From the NCBI RefSeq assembly GCF_030730875.1, contig NZ_JAVAMA010000010.1, forward strand, positions 62,001-126,000: 64,000 nucleotides of DNA, written 5' to 3'. The stretch comes from Sphingomonas sp. DG1-23 (GTDB lineage: Bacteria > Pseudomonadota > Alphaproteobacteria > Sphingomonadales > Sphingomonadaceae). Every line of letters begins with the position of its first letter. The first letter of the stretch is position 1. A program made the translations under genes and the position numbers. Below the pieces are notes generated by a model. That model had not been told where the DNA came from and searched no databases. It was given only the letters and a program-made list of their open reading frames with translations. This document shows, piece by piece, positions 18,724 to 27,298 of this stretch.

Positions 18724-19318
18724 GGAGCGACTCCATACGCTGCAGATAACGGGCGAGGACGTCGATCTCGAGATTGACGGCCTGGCCGATTTCGATGCCG
18801 CCGAACGTGGTCACGGCGGCGGTGTGGGGAATGATGTTGAGGTGCAGGTTCACGCCCCTGGCGGTGTCCTCGACCGCATTGACGGTGAGCGAGACGCCGT
18901 CGACGGTGATCGAGCCCTTGGCCGCGACATAGGGGGCGAGGTCCTTGTCCGCGGCGATGATCAGCCGGTGCGACCCGCCCTCCTCGCGCCATTCGGACAC
19001 GGTGCCCACACCGTCGACATGGCCGGTGACGATGTGCCCGCCGAGCTCGTCGCCGAGCCGCAGCGCCCGCTCGAGATTGAGCCGGCGCCCTTCGGTCCAC
19101 ATCCCCGCGGCAGTGCGCGAGACGGTCTCTGCCGAGACGTCGAACGCGACCCGGCCTGCGCCCTTGTCGACCACCGTCAGGCAGACGCCCGAGCAGGAGA
19201 TCGACGCGCCAAGATCGATCGTGTCGACGTCGTAGCAGGTGGATATTTCGACGCGCAGGTCGCCCTGGCGGCTGGCGGCGGCGATAGTGCCGATATCGGT
19301 GACGATTCCCGTGAACAT
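18710..19318 (-). CDS. ribE: Riboflavin synthase, alpha subunit
   Basis: 202 aa with two lumazine-binding repeats. The first begins MFTGIVTDIGTI and contains SCSGVCLTV. The second begins GHIVTGHVDGVGTV and contains ITVDGVSLTVN. It dismutates two lumazine molecules to riboflavin. The C-terminal helix is NLEIDVLARYLQRM. The ATG overlaps the ribD stop (TGATG). Confidence 0.95.
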   Translation of the reverse strand: MFTGIVTDIGTIAAASRQGDLRVEISTCYDVDTIDLGASISCSGVCLTVVDKGAGRVAFDVSAETVSRTAAGMWTEGRRLNLERALRLGDELGGHIVTGHVDGVGTVSEWREEGGSHRLIIAADKDLAPYVAAKGSITVDGVSLTVNAVEDTARGVNLHLNIIPHTAAVTTFGGIEIGQAVNLEIDVLARYLQRMESLRGKA

Positions 19319-20295
19319 CAGGAATTCGCGTAGACTTCGAGCCGGTCGCTGCCAAGCATGCGCGTGTCGATCAATCGCCAGCGGCCATGTGCCGATGCGA
19401 GATCCACGAGGCCGAGATCGCCGAGCGCAGGCTTGCCCGAACCGATCAGGATCGGCGCGCGATAGAGCAAAAGGCGATCGACCAACTCCTCGCGCAGGAA
19501 TGCGGCGGCGGTTTCGGCGCCCCCTTCGACGAGCAGATGATCGATGCCGTCGAGGTTCGCGACGTCGGCGGGTTCCGCCAACCACACCCCGTCATCCCCG
19601 CCTTCGCGAAGATGACGGCTCAGGAGGAGGCGGCGCGGCGAACGCGCTTCGAGACCGGGCAGCCGCACATCGAGCTTCGGGCGATCGGCTTCCCAGGTGC
19701 GGCGGCCGACGAGAATCGCTTCGTGCCGGGCGCGCTCGAGATGCGCATGTGCGCGTGCCTCGGGCCCGGTGATCCAGCGGCTTTCGCCCGAAGGCAAAGC
19801 GATGCGGCCGTCGAGCGACGTCGCGAGCTTGAGGGTGACATAGGGGCGGCGCTTTGCCTGGCGGGTGAGGAAGCCGGCCATCGCCGTGCGCGCCGCGCCC
19901 GGAGCGACATCGTCATCCACCTCTATTCCGGCAGCGCGCAGCTTTGCCGCCCCAGCGCCGTCCGTGCGCGGATCGGGGTCACCCAGCGCGATCACCACCC
20001 GACCCACCCCGGCCTCGATGAGCAGATCGGCACATGCGGGACCGCGCGAAGAGACATGCGCGCAAGGCTCGAGCGTGACGTAACAAGTCGCGCCGCGCGA
20101 CTTTTCGCCAGCTTCGGCCAGCGCCATCGCCTCGGCGTGGGGGCGCCCGCCGGGCCGGGTCCAGCCGCGCCCGACGACACGATCCTCGCTGACCAAGACG
20201 CAGCCGACATTGGGATTGGGGGCGGTGCGCCCGCGCGTCCGCTCCGATAGCGCCAATGCTGCGCCCATCCAGCGCGCGTCGCTCAGAAGCCCCAC
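19318..20295 (-). CDS. ribD: Bifunctional pyrimidine deaminase/reductase RibD
   Basis: 325 aa. The N-terminal deaminase has the zinc site PHAEAMALAEAG and TLEPCAHVSSRGPACADLL. The C-terminal reductase begins near RRPYVTLKLATSLDGRIA and includes SRWITGPEARAHAHLERARHEAILVG and LLVEGGAETAAAFL. It carries out steps two and three of riboflavin synthesis. I take the GTG at 20295, overlapping the upstream gene by 13 bp, since the family normally has several residues before WMGAALAL; an ATG at 20268 is the alternative. A REP-like palindrome lies in the reductase part. Confidence 0.93.
   Translation of the reverse strand: MGLLSDARWMGAALALSERTRGRTAPNPNVGCVLVSEDRVVGRGWTRPGGRPHAEAMALAEAGEKSRGATCYVTLEPCAHVSSRGPACADLLIEAGVGRVVIALGDPDPRTDGAGAAKLRAAGIEVDDDVAPGAARTAMAGFLTRQAKRRPYVTLKLATSLDGRIALPSGESRWITGPEARAHAHLERARHEAILVGRRTWEADRPKLDVRLPGLEARSPRRLLLSRHLREGGDDGVWLAEPADVANLDGIDHLLVEGGAETAAAFLREELVDRLLLYRAPILIGSGKPALGDLGLVDLASAHGRWRLIDTRMLGSDRLEVYANS
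19589..19618. repeat. REP-like palindrome inside ribD
   Basis: CCGTCATCCCCGCC at 19589-19602 and a matching inverted tail ending GATGACGG at 19611-19618 make an imperfect palindrome like the intergenic elements at 13812-13918. It encodes part of HLREGGDDGVW in the RibD reductase domain. Confidence 0.6.
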
Positions 20296-20630
20296 GATTC
20301 GAGCTTGTCGTCGAGCCGCTTGAACTCGGCCTGCCGCGCCTCGCGCTTCTTTTTCAGCTCGGCCTGCTGGATGTGTTTCTTGGCCTGATCGATCTTCTGC
20401 TGCGCCTTGATCTGCGCGTCGGTGCGCGTGATCGGCCATTGCTCGACATAGATGATGTTGCGTTCGTACGGCGTCTCGAAGTGCGAATCCTTCACGAACG
20501 CCCAGAGGATCAGCAAAGTCAGCGCAAGGGCGAGCACCATGAAGACGAGTTCGTGGCGTTTGCGCGTCGCGAGGAAGAAACGCAGGTCGCGATAGGCCGC
20601 GAACGGCGAGAATCTCTTGAGGAAGGTCAT
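20283..20630 (-). CDS. Small membrane protein, unknown function
   Basis: 115 aa. One membrane helix (LVFMVLALALTLLILWAFV, about residues 28-46) follows a basic N-terminus. A coiled-coil-prone charged tail (QQKIDQAKKHIQQAELKKKREARQAEF) ends in ESWGF. I do not recognise a named family. It precedes ribD with a short overlap, so it may be the first gene of the riboflavin operon; the link is positional only. Confidence 0.75.
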   Translation of the reverse strand: MTFLKRFSPFAAYRDLRFFLATRKRHELVFMVLALALTLLILWAFVKDSHFETPYERNIIYVEQWPITRTDAQIKAQQKIDQAKKHIQQAELKKKREARQAEFKRLDDKLESWGF

Positions 20631-20647
20631 TTGCTCCGCAAGATAGG

Positions 20648-20701
20648 GGCGCGGGGGCTCCAGGGCAAACCCCCGCGCCGGCCGGGCGCTATCGCGCCCG
20701 G
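20648..20701 (-). terminator. Tandem hairpins between tonB and the next gene
   Basis: Two perfect stems lie in the 87-bp gap. The first is GGCGCGGGGG/CCCCCGCGCC (20648-20657 with 20670-20679). The second is CCGGGCGC-TATC-GCGCCCGG (20682-20701). There is no T-run, so they may be Rho-type or roadblock terminators for tonB. Confidence 0.5.
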
Positions 20702-20717
20702 GGTCTCGAGGCAGGGA

Positions 20718-21389
20718 TCACTGGTTCGCGATCTCGAACCGCACGCTCATCGTCTTCCAGCTTTCCTGCGGAACGCCGCCGCGCGTCGCCGGCCTGAAAC
20801 GCCATTTCGACAGCGCCTGGCGTCGCGTCGCCTCGAAAAAGGCGTCGCTGGTCGCGCTGACCGGTTCGGCTGCCTTCACCCGCCCGTCCATCCCGATCAG
20901 CACGCGGATCTTCACGACACCATCGCGCTGGGCACGGAGCTCGCTGGCGGGATAGGCCGGCTGAAAGTCCTTCGCGAAACGCGGATCCTGGGCCGCCGCC
21001 ATCAGCGGCGGGAGCGGCGGCGGCGCGGTTTCGGGAACGAAGGTGGGCCCGGTATCGGGCACCGGCGGCAAGGGCGGCACCGGCGGGTTGATGATCGGCG
21101 TGGTTTCCATGCGGTTGGTCGACTCGGACTCGATGATCGGCCTGGGGGCGACGGGTTGCGGCATCTGCGCGTTCCGCGGGTCCGTCCTGGGCTTCGGCAA
21201 GTCGATCGGCGGCGGCTCCACCGGGTTGCGGATGTCGATGATCTTGATCGGCTCTGCCGGACCTTTCGAGATGACGTTCGGGGCGAGGTAGAACAGCATC
21301 CCCGCAACGATGGCGCCGTTGATCAGAAAGGCAGCGCCGAAGCTGACGCTGCGCGATTGGCGCGGCATGTAACCATGTTCTGCATACAT
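20718..21389 (-). CDS. tonB: TonB family energy transducer
   Basis: 223 aa from the ATG at 21389 (GGAG nine bases upstream); an ATG at 21404 directly abutting AGGAG is an alternative. One N-terminal membrane helix (AAFLINGAIVAGMLFYLAP) is followed by a long Pro-rich periplasmic spacer (PPPIDLPKP, PPVPPLPPVPD) and a C-terminal TonB domain with QPAYPASELRAQRDGVVKIRVLIGMDGRV and RQALSKWRFRPA. It passes proton-motive-force energy to outer-membrane receptors. No exbB/exbD is adjacent. Confidence 0.93.
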   Translation of the reverse strand: MYAEHGYMPRQSRSVSFGAAFLINGAIVAGMLFYLAPNVISKGPAEPIKIIDIRNPVEPPPIDLPKPRTDPRNAQMPQPVAPRPIIESESTNRMETTPIINPPVPPLPPVPDTGPTFVPETAPPPLPPLMAAAQDPRFAKDFQPAYPASELRAQRDGVVKIRVLIGMDGRVKAAEPVSATSDAFFEATRRQALSKWRFRPATRGGVPQESWKTMSVRFEIANQ

Positions 21390-21436
21390 GACGGTGCACT
21401 CCATCTCCTGAAGCCGGTCTGATGCCGACTCGAGTG

Positions 21437-21464
21437 ATGATACAACGTAACATTAAAATGTAAA
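21437..21464 (-). promoter_or_regulatory. Predicted sigma70-type promoter for tonB
   Basis: On the minus strand TTTACA (21464-21459), a 16-base spacer and TATCAT (21442-21437) lie about 48 bp before the tonB start in an AT-rich patch. Motif match only. Confidence 0.45.
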
Positions 21465-21567
21465 CGACTTTTGTCCGGGCGCCGATCGAGCCGTTCGGGA
21501 CGTCGGGCGCAAGTCTTCCCGATCTTTGCCTTTGGGAAGAGCAGTGAGTCCGAGTCTGCTCAATCGC

Positions 21568-21733
21568 CGTCATCCCGAAAGCCGATTTTCTTCAAATCTG
21601 TGATTTGATCAGAAATCGAGCTGTCCGGGATGCACCGTGCGGCGGGGGTGTCCAGCGGCGTGGTGGATCCCGGACTGAAGGCTTTCCGACGGTAAACCTG
21701 CGGTTTTCCGGGAAAGCCTGACATCCGGGATGA
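21568..21733. repeat. Compound inverted-repeat region
   Basis: Nested palindromes fill the space between tonB and gltX. GTCATCCCG at about 21568 pairs with CGGGATGA near 21726. TCCGGGATGCACC (21624-21636) pairs with GGTGGATCCCGGA (21662-21674, 12 of 13). AGGCTTTCC (21679-21687) pairs with GGAAAGCCT (21711-21719). The 370-bp gap 21390-21759 contains this, the tonB promoter region and no gene I can support. Confidence 0.65.
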
Positions 21734-21759
21734 GGCGAATGGCCTATGGCGGCCCGCGC

Positions 21760-23094
21760 CTAGGCGGCCGCCCGGAGCCGCGCCAGCGTCCGATCGCGGC
21801 CGATCAGCGGGAGAAGCGCCGCCATGTCGGGGCCGTGCGCGCGTCCGGTGAGCGCGAGTCGCAGCGGCAGGAACAGCGACTTGCCCTTGCGGCCGGTGGT
21901 TTCCTTGAGCGCGTTGGTGAGCGCATGCCAGGGATCGGCCGACCAGTCGAGCGCCGCCGCCACCTCCGCCGCCTGCACCAGCCAGGCGCGATCCTCGTCC
22001 GGCAGATCGGCAGGGTCGATCGGCCCCTCGACCACGCGCCACCAGTCGGCGGCCTCGGCCACGGTAGCGAGATTGGGCCGGATCGCCGCCCACGCGATCG
22101 ACGTCATGCCGTCGGGCAGGCGTGCCGCGACCGCATCGAAGCCGAGCTGATGGACGATGCGGGCATTGAGCTGGGCGAGCTCGGCCTCGTCGAACCGCGC
22201 CGGCGCGCGGCCGAAGCGGGCGAAGTCGAAGCCATGGATCAACGGGGCGGCATCGACATGCGGCTCGACGGGATCGCTGGTGCCGATCCGCGCGAGCAAG
22301 GCGATCAGCGCCTGCGGCTCGATCCCTGCTTCGCGGAAATGATCGACGCCGAGCGAGCCGAGCCGCTTGGACAGCTTGCCCTCATTGCCGACCAGCAGCG
22401 CCTCGTGCGCGAAGGCCGGCGGAGTGCTGCCGAGCGCATCGAACATCTGGAGCTGGGTCGCGGTGTTCGAGACATGATCCTCGCCGCGCACGACATGCGT
22501 CACCGCCATGTCGACGTCGTCGACCACCGAGGGGAAGAGATAGAGCCACGAGCCGTCGGCGCGGCGGATCACCGGATCGCTCATCGTCTTCGGATCGAAA
22601 CGCTGATGGCCGCGGACCATATCGTCCCATTCGATCGGCATGTCGTGATCGAGCTTGAACCGCCAATGCGCGCGCACGCCTTCGGTCTCGAGCTTCGCGC
22701 GGTCTTCCGCACCCAATCCGAGCGCGGCGCGGTCATAGACCGGCGGCAGTCCGCGCCCGAGCAGCACCTTGCGCTTGAGATCGAGCTCTTCCGCGGACTC
22801 ATAGGCCGGATAGATGCGGCCGGCGGCGACCAGCCCGGCGAAAAGCGCCTCGTAGCGCTCGAACCGCGCCGACTGGCGCGCCTCGCCATCGGGGACGAGC
22901 CCGAGCCAGCCGAGATCGGCGCGGATCGACTCGACATGGCGCTCCTCCGAACGCGCGCGATCGGTGTCGTCGATGCGCAGCAGGAAGCGGCCGCCCTGCT
23001 TGCGCGCGAACATCCAGTTGTGGAGCGCGGTGCGCAGATTGCCGACATGGAGCGTGCCGGTCGGGCTGGGAGCGAAGCGGGTGGTCACCGTCAT
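21760..23094 (-). CDS. gltX: Glutamyl-tRNA synthetase
   Basis: 444 aa class I synthetase. The HIGH motif is in RFAPSPTGTLHVGNLRTAL (HVGN at 16-19) and the KMSKS motif is KLSKR at 240-244. THVVRGEDHVSNTATQ is the conserved Glu-tRNA synthetase block. The C-terminal anticodon-binding helical domain ends the protein. It is a little shorter than the 465-490 aa norm. Many alphaproteobacteria have two gltX copies with different tRNA preferences; the LPSVVDD-like FPSVVDDVDM stretch suggests the GltX2 type, which I cannot confirm here. Confidence 0.93.
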   Translation of the reverse strand: MTVTTRFAPSPTGTLHVGNLRTALHNWMFARKQGGRFLLRIDDTDRARSEERHVESIRADLGWLGLVPDGEARQSARFERYEALFAGLVAAGRIYPAYESAEELDLKRKVLLGRGLPPVYDRAALGLGAEDRAKLETEGVRAHWRFKLDHDMPIEWDDMVRGHQRFDPKTMSDPVIRRADGSWLYLFPSVVDDVDMAVTHVVRGEDHVSNTATQLQMFDALGSTPPAFAHEALLVGNEGKLSKRLGSLGVDHFREAGIEPQALIALLARIGTSDPVEPHVDAAPLIHGFDFARFGRAPARFDEAELAQLNARIVHQLGFDAVAARLPDGMTSIAWAAIRPNLATVAEAADWWRVVEGPIDPADLPDEDRAWLVQAAEVAAALDWSADPWHALTNALKETTGRKGKSLFLPLRLALTGRAHGPDMAALLPLIGRDRTLARLRAAA

Positions 23095-23134
23095 CGCGGC
23101 GCTCTAGCCAGCGCGACCGGACCGCGCAAACCGA

Positions 23135-23680
23135 TCATAGCCGGCGCACGGCTGAGGCTTCGAGCGTCGCGCGCAGCCCGGCTTGTTGCGCCTCCGACAG
23201 GATGGCAGCGGGAATCAGGTGATAATGCTGCTCGTTGAAATAGAGCAGGAAGCCGATCGCTGCGGCGTGCCAGCCGTAAAAGTCGCTCCACGGCAGCTCG
23301 CTCGTCCCGTTGGCCGAGCGCGCGGACAGCCCGGCCAGGGACCAGCACGCCTCGACCGGCCTGCTCGACAGGGGATTCTGGCGCACGACCCGCCGGACCC
23401 GACGGGGGATGAGCGCATAGAGCAGGACACACATGAGAGGAAACAGCACCAGCACTTCGCCACCGAACAGCAACGCCGTTCCGACCGGGTCCGGATCCTC
23501 GATCACGATCCCGAAGACCAGGCCGGCCCCGGCAAAAGCCAGCGCGCCGATGGCGAGACGGAGCAGCATGCGCCGCGAGAAAATGCGCCGCCGGAAATTG
23601 GCGCGACTGGCGGAAATCTGCGCTGCCTCGTCGAGCGAAAAGGTCACACAGGTGACCGGTTCGTGATGTTCGAGTGGCAT
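23135..23680 (-). CDS. YcxB-like membrane protein
   Basis: 181 aa from the ATG at 23680, with GGAAGAG upstream. Two membrane helices (LLRLAIGALAFAGAGLVFGIVI and ALLFGGEVLVLFPLMCVLLYALI) lie at about residues 48-105. The end has GTSELPWSDFYGWHAAAIGFLLYFNEQHYHLIPAAIL, the YcxB-like C-terminal domain pattern. Function unknown. It is divergent from prs, 69 bp away. Confidence 0.75.
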   Translation of the reverse strand: MPLEHHEPVTCVTFSLDEAAQISASRANFRRRIFSRRMLLRLAIGALAFAGAGLVFGIVIEDPDPVGTALLFGGEVLVLFPLMCVLLYALIPRRVRRVVRQNPLSSRPVEACWSLAGLSARSANGTSELPWSDFYGWHAAAIGFLLYFNEQHYHLIPAAILSEAQQAGLRATLEASAVRRL

Positions 23681-23749
23681 CAGCTCTTCCCAATCCGACA
23701 CTTTGGCCTTTAAGGCGCGGTGCATAGCAAGCCTTGCGGAGTGGCGCAT

Positions 23750-24685
<936 letters not shown>

Positions 24686-24693
24686 TCTGAATC

Positions 24694-24710
24694 CCCCCGC
24701 GCAGCGGGGG
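24694..24710. terminator. Hairpin between convergent prs and permease genes
   Basis: CCCCCGC-GCA-GCGGGGG, a 7-bp perfect stem with a 3-base loop, lies 8 bp after the prs stop and just before the end of the convergent TauE/SafE gene. It could terminate both. No T-run. Confidence 0.55.
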
Positions 24711-24714
24711 AGGA

Positions 24715-25464
24715 TCAGGCCAGCGCTTCCCAGAGCAATGCCGCGCCGACGAGGATCATCAGCCAGTAGATCGCGGTGTAGAAGCGCTCGGGCGCGATGC
24801 GGCGGACGAGCCACACACCGGCGACCGTCGAGGCCAGTGCCAGCGGGAGCAGGGCCGCGGCGGTGAGCAGATTGGTCCGCGTAAACTGGCCGAGCGCGGC
24901 ATAGGCCGGTACCTTGATCCAGTTGATCGCGGCGAAGAACAGCGCCGTCGTGCCGATCAGCACGTCGCGCTCGAGCCGCCGCGGCAGCACCCAGAGCTGG
25001 AAGGGCGGCTGGCCGGCATGCGCGATCTGGCTGGTGAAGCCCGAGGCCAGGCCGAACAGCGACCCCATCCAGAGCGGCCAGCGCGCCGCCTCGGCCGGGG
25101 CGGCATGGCGCGCGCTCCACAGCCGATAGGCCCCGAACAACATCGAGATGGCGCCGACCGCCGCCATGACGCCAAGCGGCGAGACGCCGGCGGCAAAGGC
25201 ATAACCGAGCCAGATGCCGAGGATCGCGCCAGGCATCATCCAGCCGAGCAGCTTCCATTCCACCGTGCGGCGGAACGCCCAGACCCCGACCAGATCCTGC
25301 GCGATCAGGATCGGCAGCAGGATCGCCGCGGCGCGCACCGGATCGATCGCGAAGGTGAGCATCGGCAGCGACAGCGCGCCCATGCCCGCAAAGCCGCCCT
25401 TGGCGAGCCCGAGCAGGATCACCGCGGGGATGGCGAGCGCGTAGAAATGCCAGTCGGTAATCAT
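24715..25464 (-). CDS. Sulfite exporter TauE/SafE family permease
   Basis: 249 aa with about eight predicted helices. The TSUP family pattern is recognisable: AVILLGLAKGGFAGMGALSLPML at the start, an internal repeat, GLASGFTSQIAHAGQPPFQLWVLP (the conserved second-half motif) and ALFFAAINWIKVPAYA. It is thought to export sulfite or organosulfur anions, but the family is broad. The ATG at 25464 is the first good start. Confidence 0.88.
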   Translation of the reverse strand: MITDWHFYALAIPAVILLGLAKGGFAGMGALSLPMLTFAIDPVRAAAILLPILIAQDLVGVWAFRRTVEWKLLGWMMPGAILGIWLGYAFAAGVSPLGVMAAVGAISMLFGAYRLWSARHAAPAEAARWPLWMGSLFGLASGFTSQIAHAGQPPFQLWVLPRRLERDVLIGTTALFFAAINWIKVPAYAALGQFTRTNLLTAAALLPLALASTVAGVWLVRRIAPERFYTAIYWLMILVGAALLWEALA

Positions 25465-25517
25465 GCGCCCAGCTAGGGCCATTGAACGGAAGGGGAAAGC
25501 GCCCCCGTGCACCCTCC

Positions 25518-25627
25518 CGTCACTCCGGACTTGTTCCGGGGTCCACCGCGACCCTATCCGCTGCGCTACCGGCTCCTTGTTCTTCACGTGCGGCACGGTG
25601 GACCCCGGCACGAGGCCGGGGTGACGG
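25518..25627. repeat. Paired REP palindromes (GTCAC..GTCCACCG family), copy 1
   Basis: Two inverted copies of a palindrome of the form CGTCACTCCGG-N-CCGGGGTCCACCG bracket a 50-bp centre in the divergent gap between the TauE/SafE and AMO genes. The right unit is CGGTGGACCCCGGC to GGCCGGGGTGACGG. The same pair recurs at 30744-30886 and 51487-51593. Confidence 0.85.
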
Positions 25628-25670
25628 GAAAGAAGAAACTGCCTATCCGCCTTCTGGCAGGGAGGCGCGC

Positions 25671-25991
25671 ATGGCAGAGGATCGCACGGGGCAAGTGATG
25701 GTGGCGTTCGTCTCGGAACGCACCGGCGACGATGCCGAAGGCTATGCCGCCGCCGCCGATGCGATGGACGCGCTCGCCGCGCAGCAGCCGGGCTATCGCG
25801 GAATCGACAGCGTCTCGGCCGGCGGGCTCGGCATCACCCTCAGCTATTGGGCCGATGAAGCCAGCGCGGTGGCGTGGCGCAAGCATCCCGAGCATGCCGC
25901 GACGCGCGAGGCGGGGCGCGGGCGCTGGTACAAATGGTATCGGCTCCACGTCGCGGACATCACCCGCAGCTATGATTGGGCGCGCGAATGA
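25671..25991 (+). CDS. Antibiotic biosynthesis monooxygenase-like (ABM domain) protein
   Basis: 106 aa dimeric alpha/beta-barrel type protein. The ABM pattern is visible: an N-terminal strand QVMVAFVSERTGDD, a helix AADAMDALAAQQPGYRGIDSV, GLGITLSYWADEASAVAWRKHPEHAATREAGRGRWYKWYRLHVADI. Such proteins are small cofactor-free monooxygenases or heme/quinone-handling enzymes; the substrate is unknown. GGGAGG lies five bases before the ATG. Its stop overlaps the MFS start. Confidence 0.85.
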   Translation: MAEDRTGQVMVAFVSERTGDDAEGYAAAADAMDALAAQQPGYRGIDSVSAGGLGITLSYWADEASAVAWRKHPEHAATREAGRGRWYKWYRLHVADITRSYDWARE

Positions 25992-27298
25992 AGGTCCGCG
26001 GCATGGATCGCACCTTCGCGCTGCTGTTCACCGTGATGCTGGCGATCGCGGCCGGGAACACCGCGCTGCAATCGGTGCTGCCGGCGCTGGGACGCTCGCT
26101 GGGCGCCGCCGACAGCGCGGTCGCGGCGGTATTCTCGGTCTCGGCCCTGCTGTGGGTGATCGCCGCGCCGTTCTGGGCCAATCGCTCGGACCGGCACGGG
26201 CGGCGCGCGATGGTGTTGCTCGGAGTCGCGGGGTTCACCGTGTCGCTGCTGTTGTGCGGGATCTTCCTCGCGCTCGGGATCAACGGCGTACTCGGGCCGC
26301 TCGCCACCTTCGCCGCGTTCATCGCGGCGCGCGTCATCTACGGCCTGTTCGGCGCGGCGGCGCCGCCGGCGGTGCAGGCGATCGTCGCGGGGCGCACCAC
26401 CCGCGAGGAGCGGACCCGCGCGCTGACCCTGCTCGCCTCGGCATTCGGGCTGGGCACGATCCTCGGCCCCGCGCTCGCGCCCTATCTGGTGCTCGGCCAT
26501 CTTTGGCGAGGCGGACCCGAGATCGGGCTGGCGGGGCCCGCCTTCGTCGCGGCGGCGATCGGCGCGGCGATCTGGACCGCCGTCGCCCGGCTGTTGCCCC
26601 ATGACGAAGGCGTGGCCCATGGCGCCGCGGCGAGCTACCCGTCGATCGGCGGACAGGCGACCGGTGCGGCCGTCACTGCCGCCACCGGATCCTCGAGCGA
26701 GAAGATCGGCTATTTCGACTCGCGGATCCGCGGCTGGATCGTCAGCGGACTGGTCGTCGGCCACGCCCAGGCGATGACCGGACAGGCGATCGGCTTCCTG
26801 ATCATCGACCGGCTCGCGGTCTCGCCGATGGCCGCGCTCGAACCGACCGGGCTTGTGCTGATGATGGGCGCGGGATCCGCATTGCTCGCGCAATGGGGGC
26901 TGATCCCATTGCTCGACCTCAAGCCGCGCGCGCTGGTGCTCGCCGGCACCGCGCTGGGCATGGCGGGCTGCATCGCCACCGGCAGCGCGACCTCGCTCTA
27001 CGGGATCGCGCTCGGCTATGCGCTGACGTCGCTCGGCATGGGGCTGGCGCGACCGGGCTTCACTGCGGGCGCGTCGCTCGCCGTCGGCGCCGGGGCGCAG
27101 GGTTCGGTGGCGGGCAAGGTCACCTCGATCAACGGCGCCGCCTTCGTGCTCGGGCCGTCGATCGGGGTGGGCCTGTACGAGTTGTGGCGACCGCTGCCCT
27201 ATCTGGCCGCGGCCGCTGCGCTCGCCTGTCTGCTCGTCTACGCCTGGCTCAGTCTGCGCCCTTCGGACCCCGACCGTGGAGCATCCCCGGCGCAATGA
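25988..27298 (+). CDS. MFS transporter
   Basis: 436 aa with twelve predicted membrane segments. The MFS loop motif between helices 2 and 3 reads WANRSDRHGRRAMVLLGV, and GLGTILGPALAPYLV is in helix 5. This arrangement suits a drug/H+ antiporter of the TetA-like branch. The ATG overlaps the ABM protein stop, so the two form an operon. The last 50 bp overlap the convergent AAA ATPase gene. Confidence 0.88.
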   Translation: MKVRGMDRTFALLFTVMLAIAAGNTALQSVLPALGRSLGAADSAVAAVFSVSALLWVIAAPFWANRSDRHGRRAMVLLGVAGFTVSLLLCGIFLALGINGVLGPLATFAAFIAARVIYGLFGAAAPPAVQAIVAGRTTREERTRALTLLASAFGLGTILGPALAPYLVLGHLWRGGPEIGLAGPAFVAAAIGAAIWTAVARLLPHDEGVAHGAAASYPSIGGQATGAAVTAATGSSSEKIGYFDSRIRGWIVSGLVVGHAQAMTGQAIGFLIIDRLAVSPMAALEPTGLVLMMGAGSALLAQWGLIPLLDLKPRALVLAGTALGMAGCIATGSATSLYGIALGYALTSLGMGLARPGFTAGASLAVGAGAQGSVAGKVTSINGAAFVLGPSIGVGLYELWRPLPYLAAAAALACLLVYAWLSLRPSDPDRGASPAQ

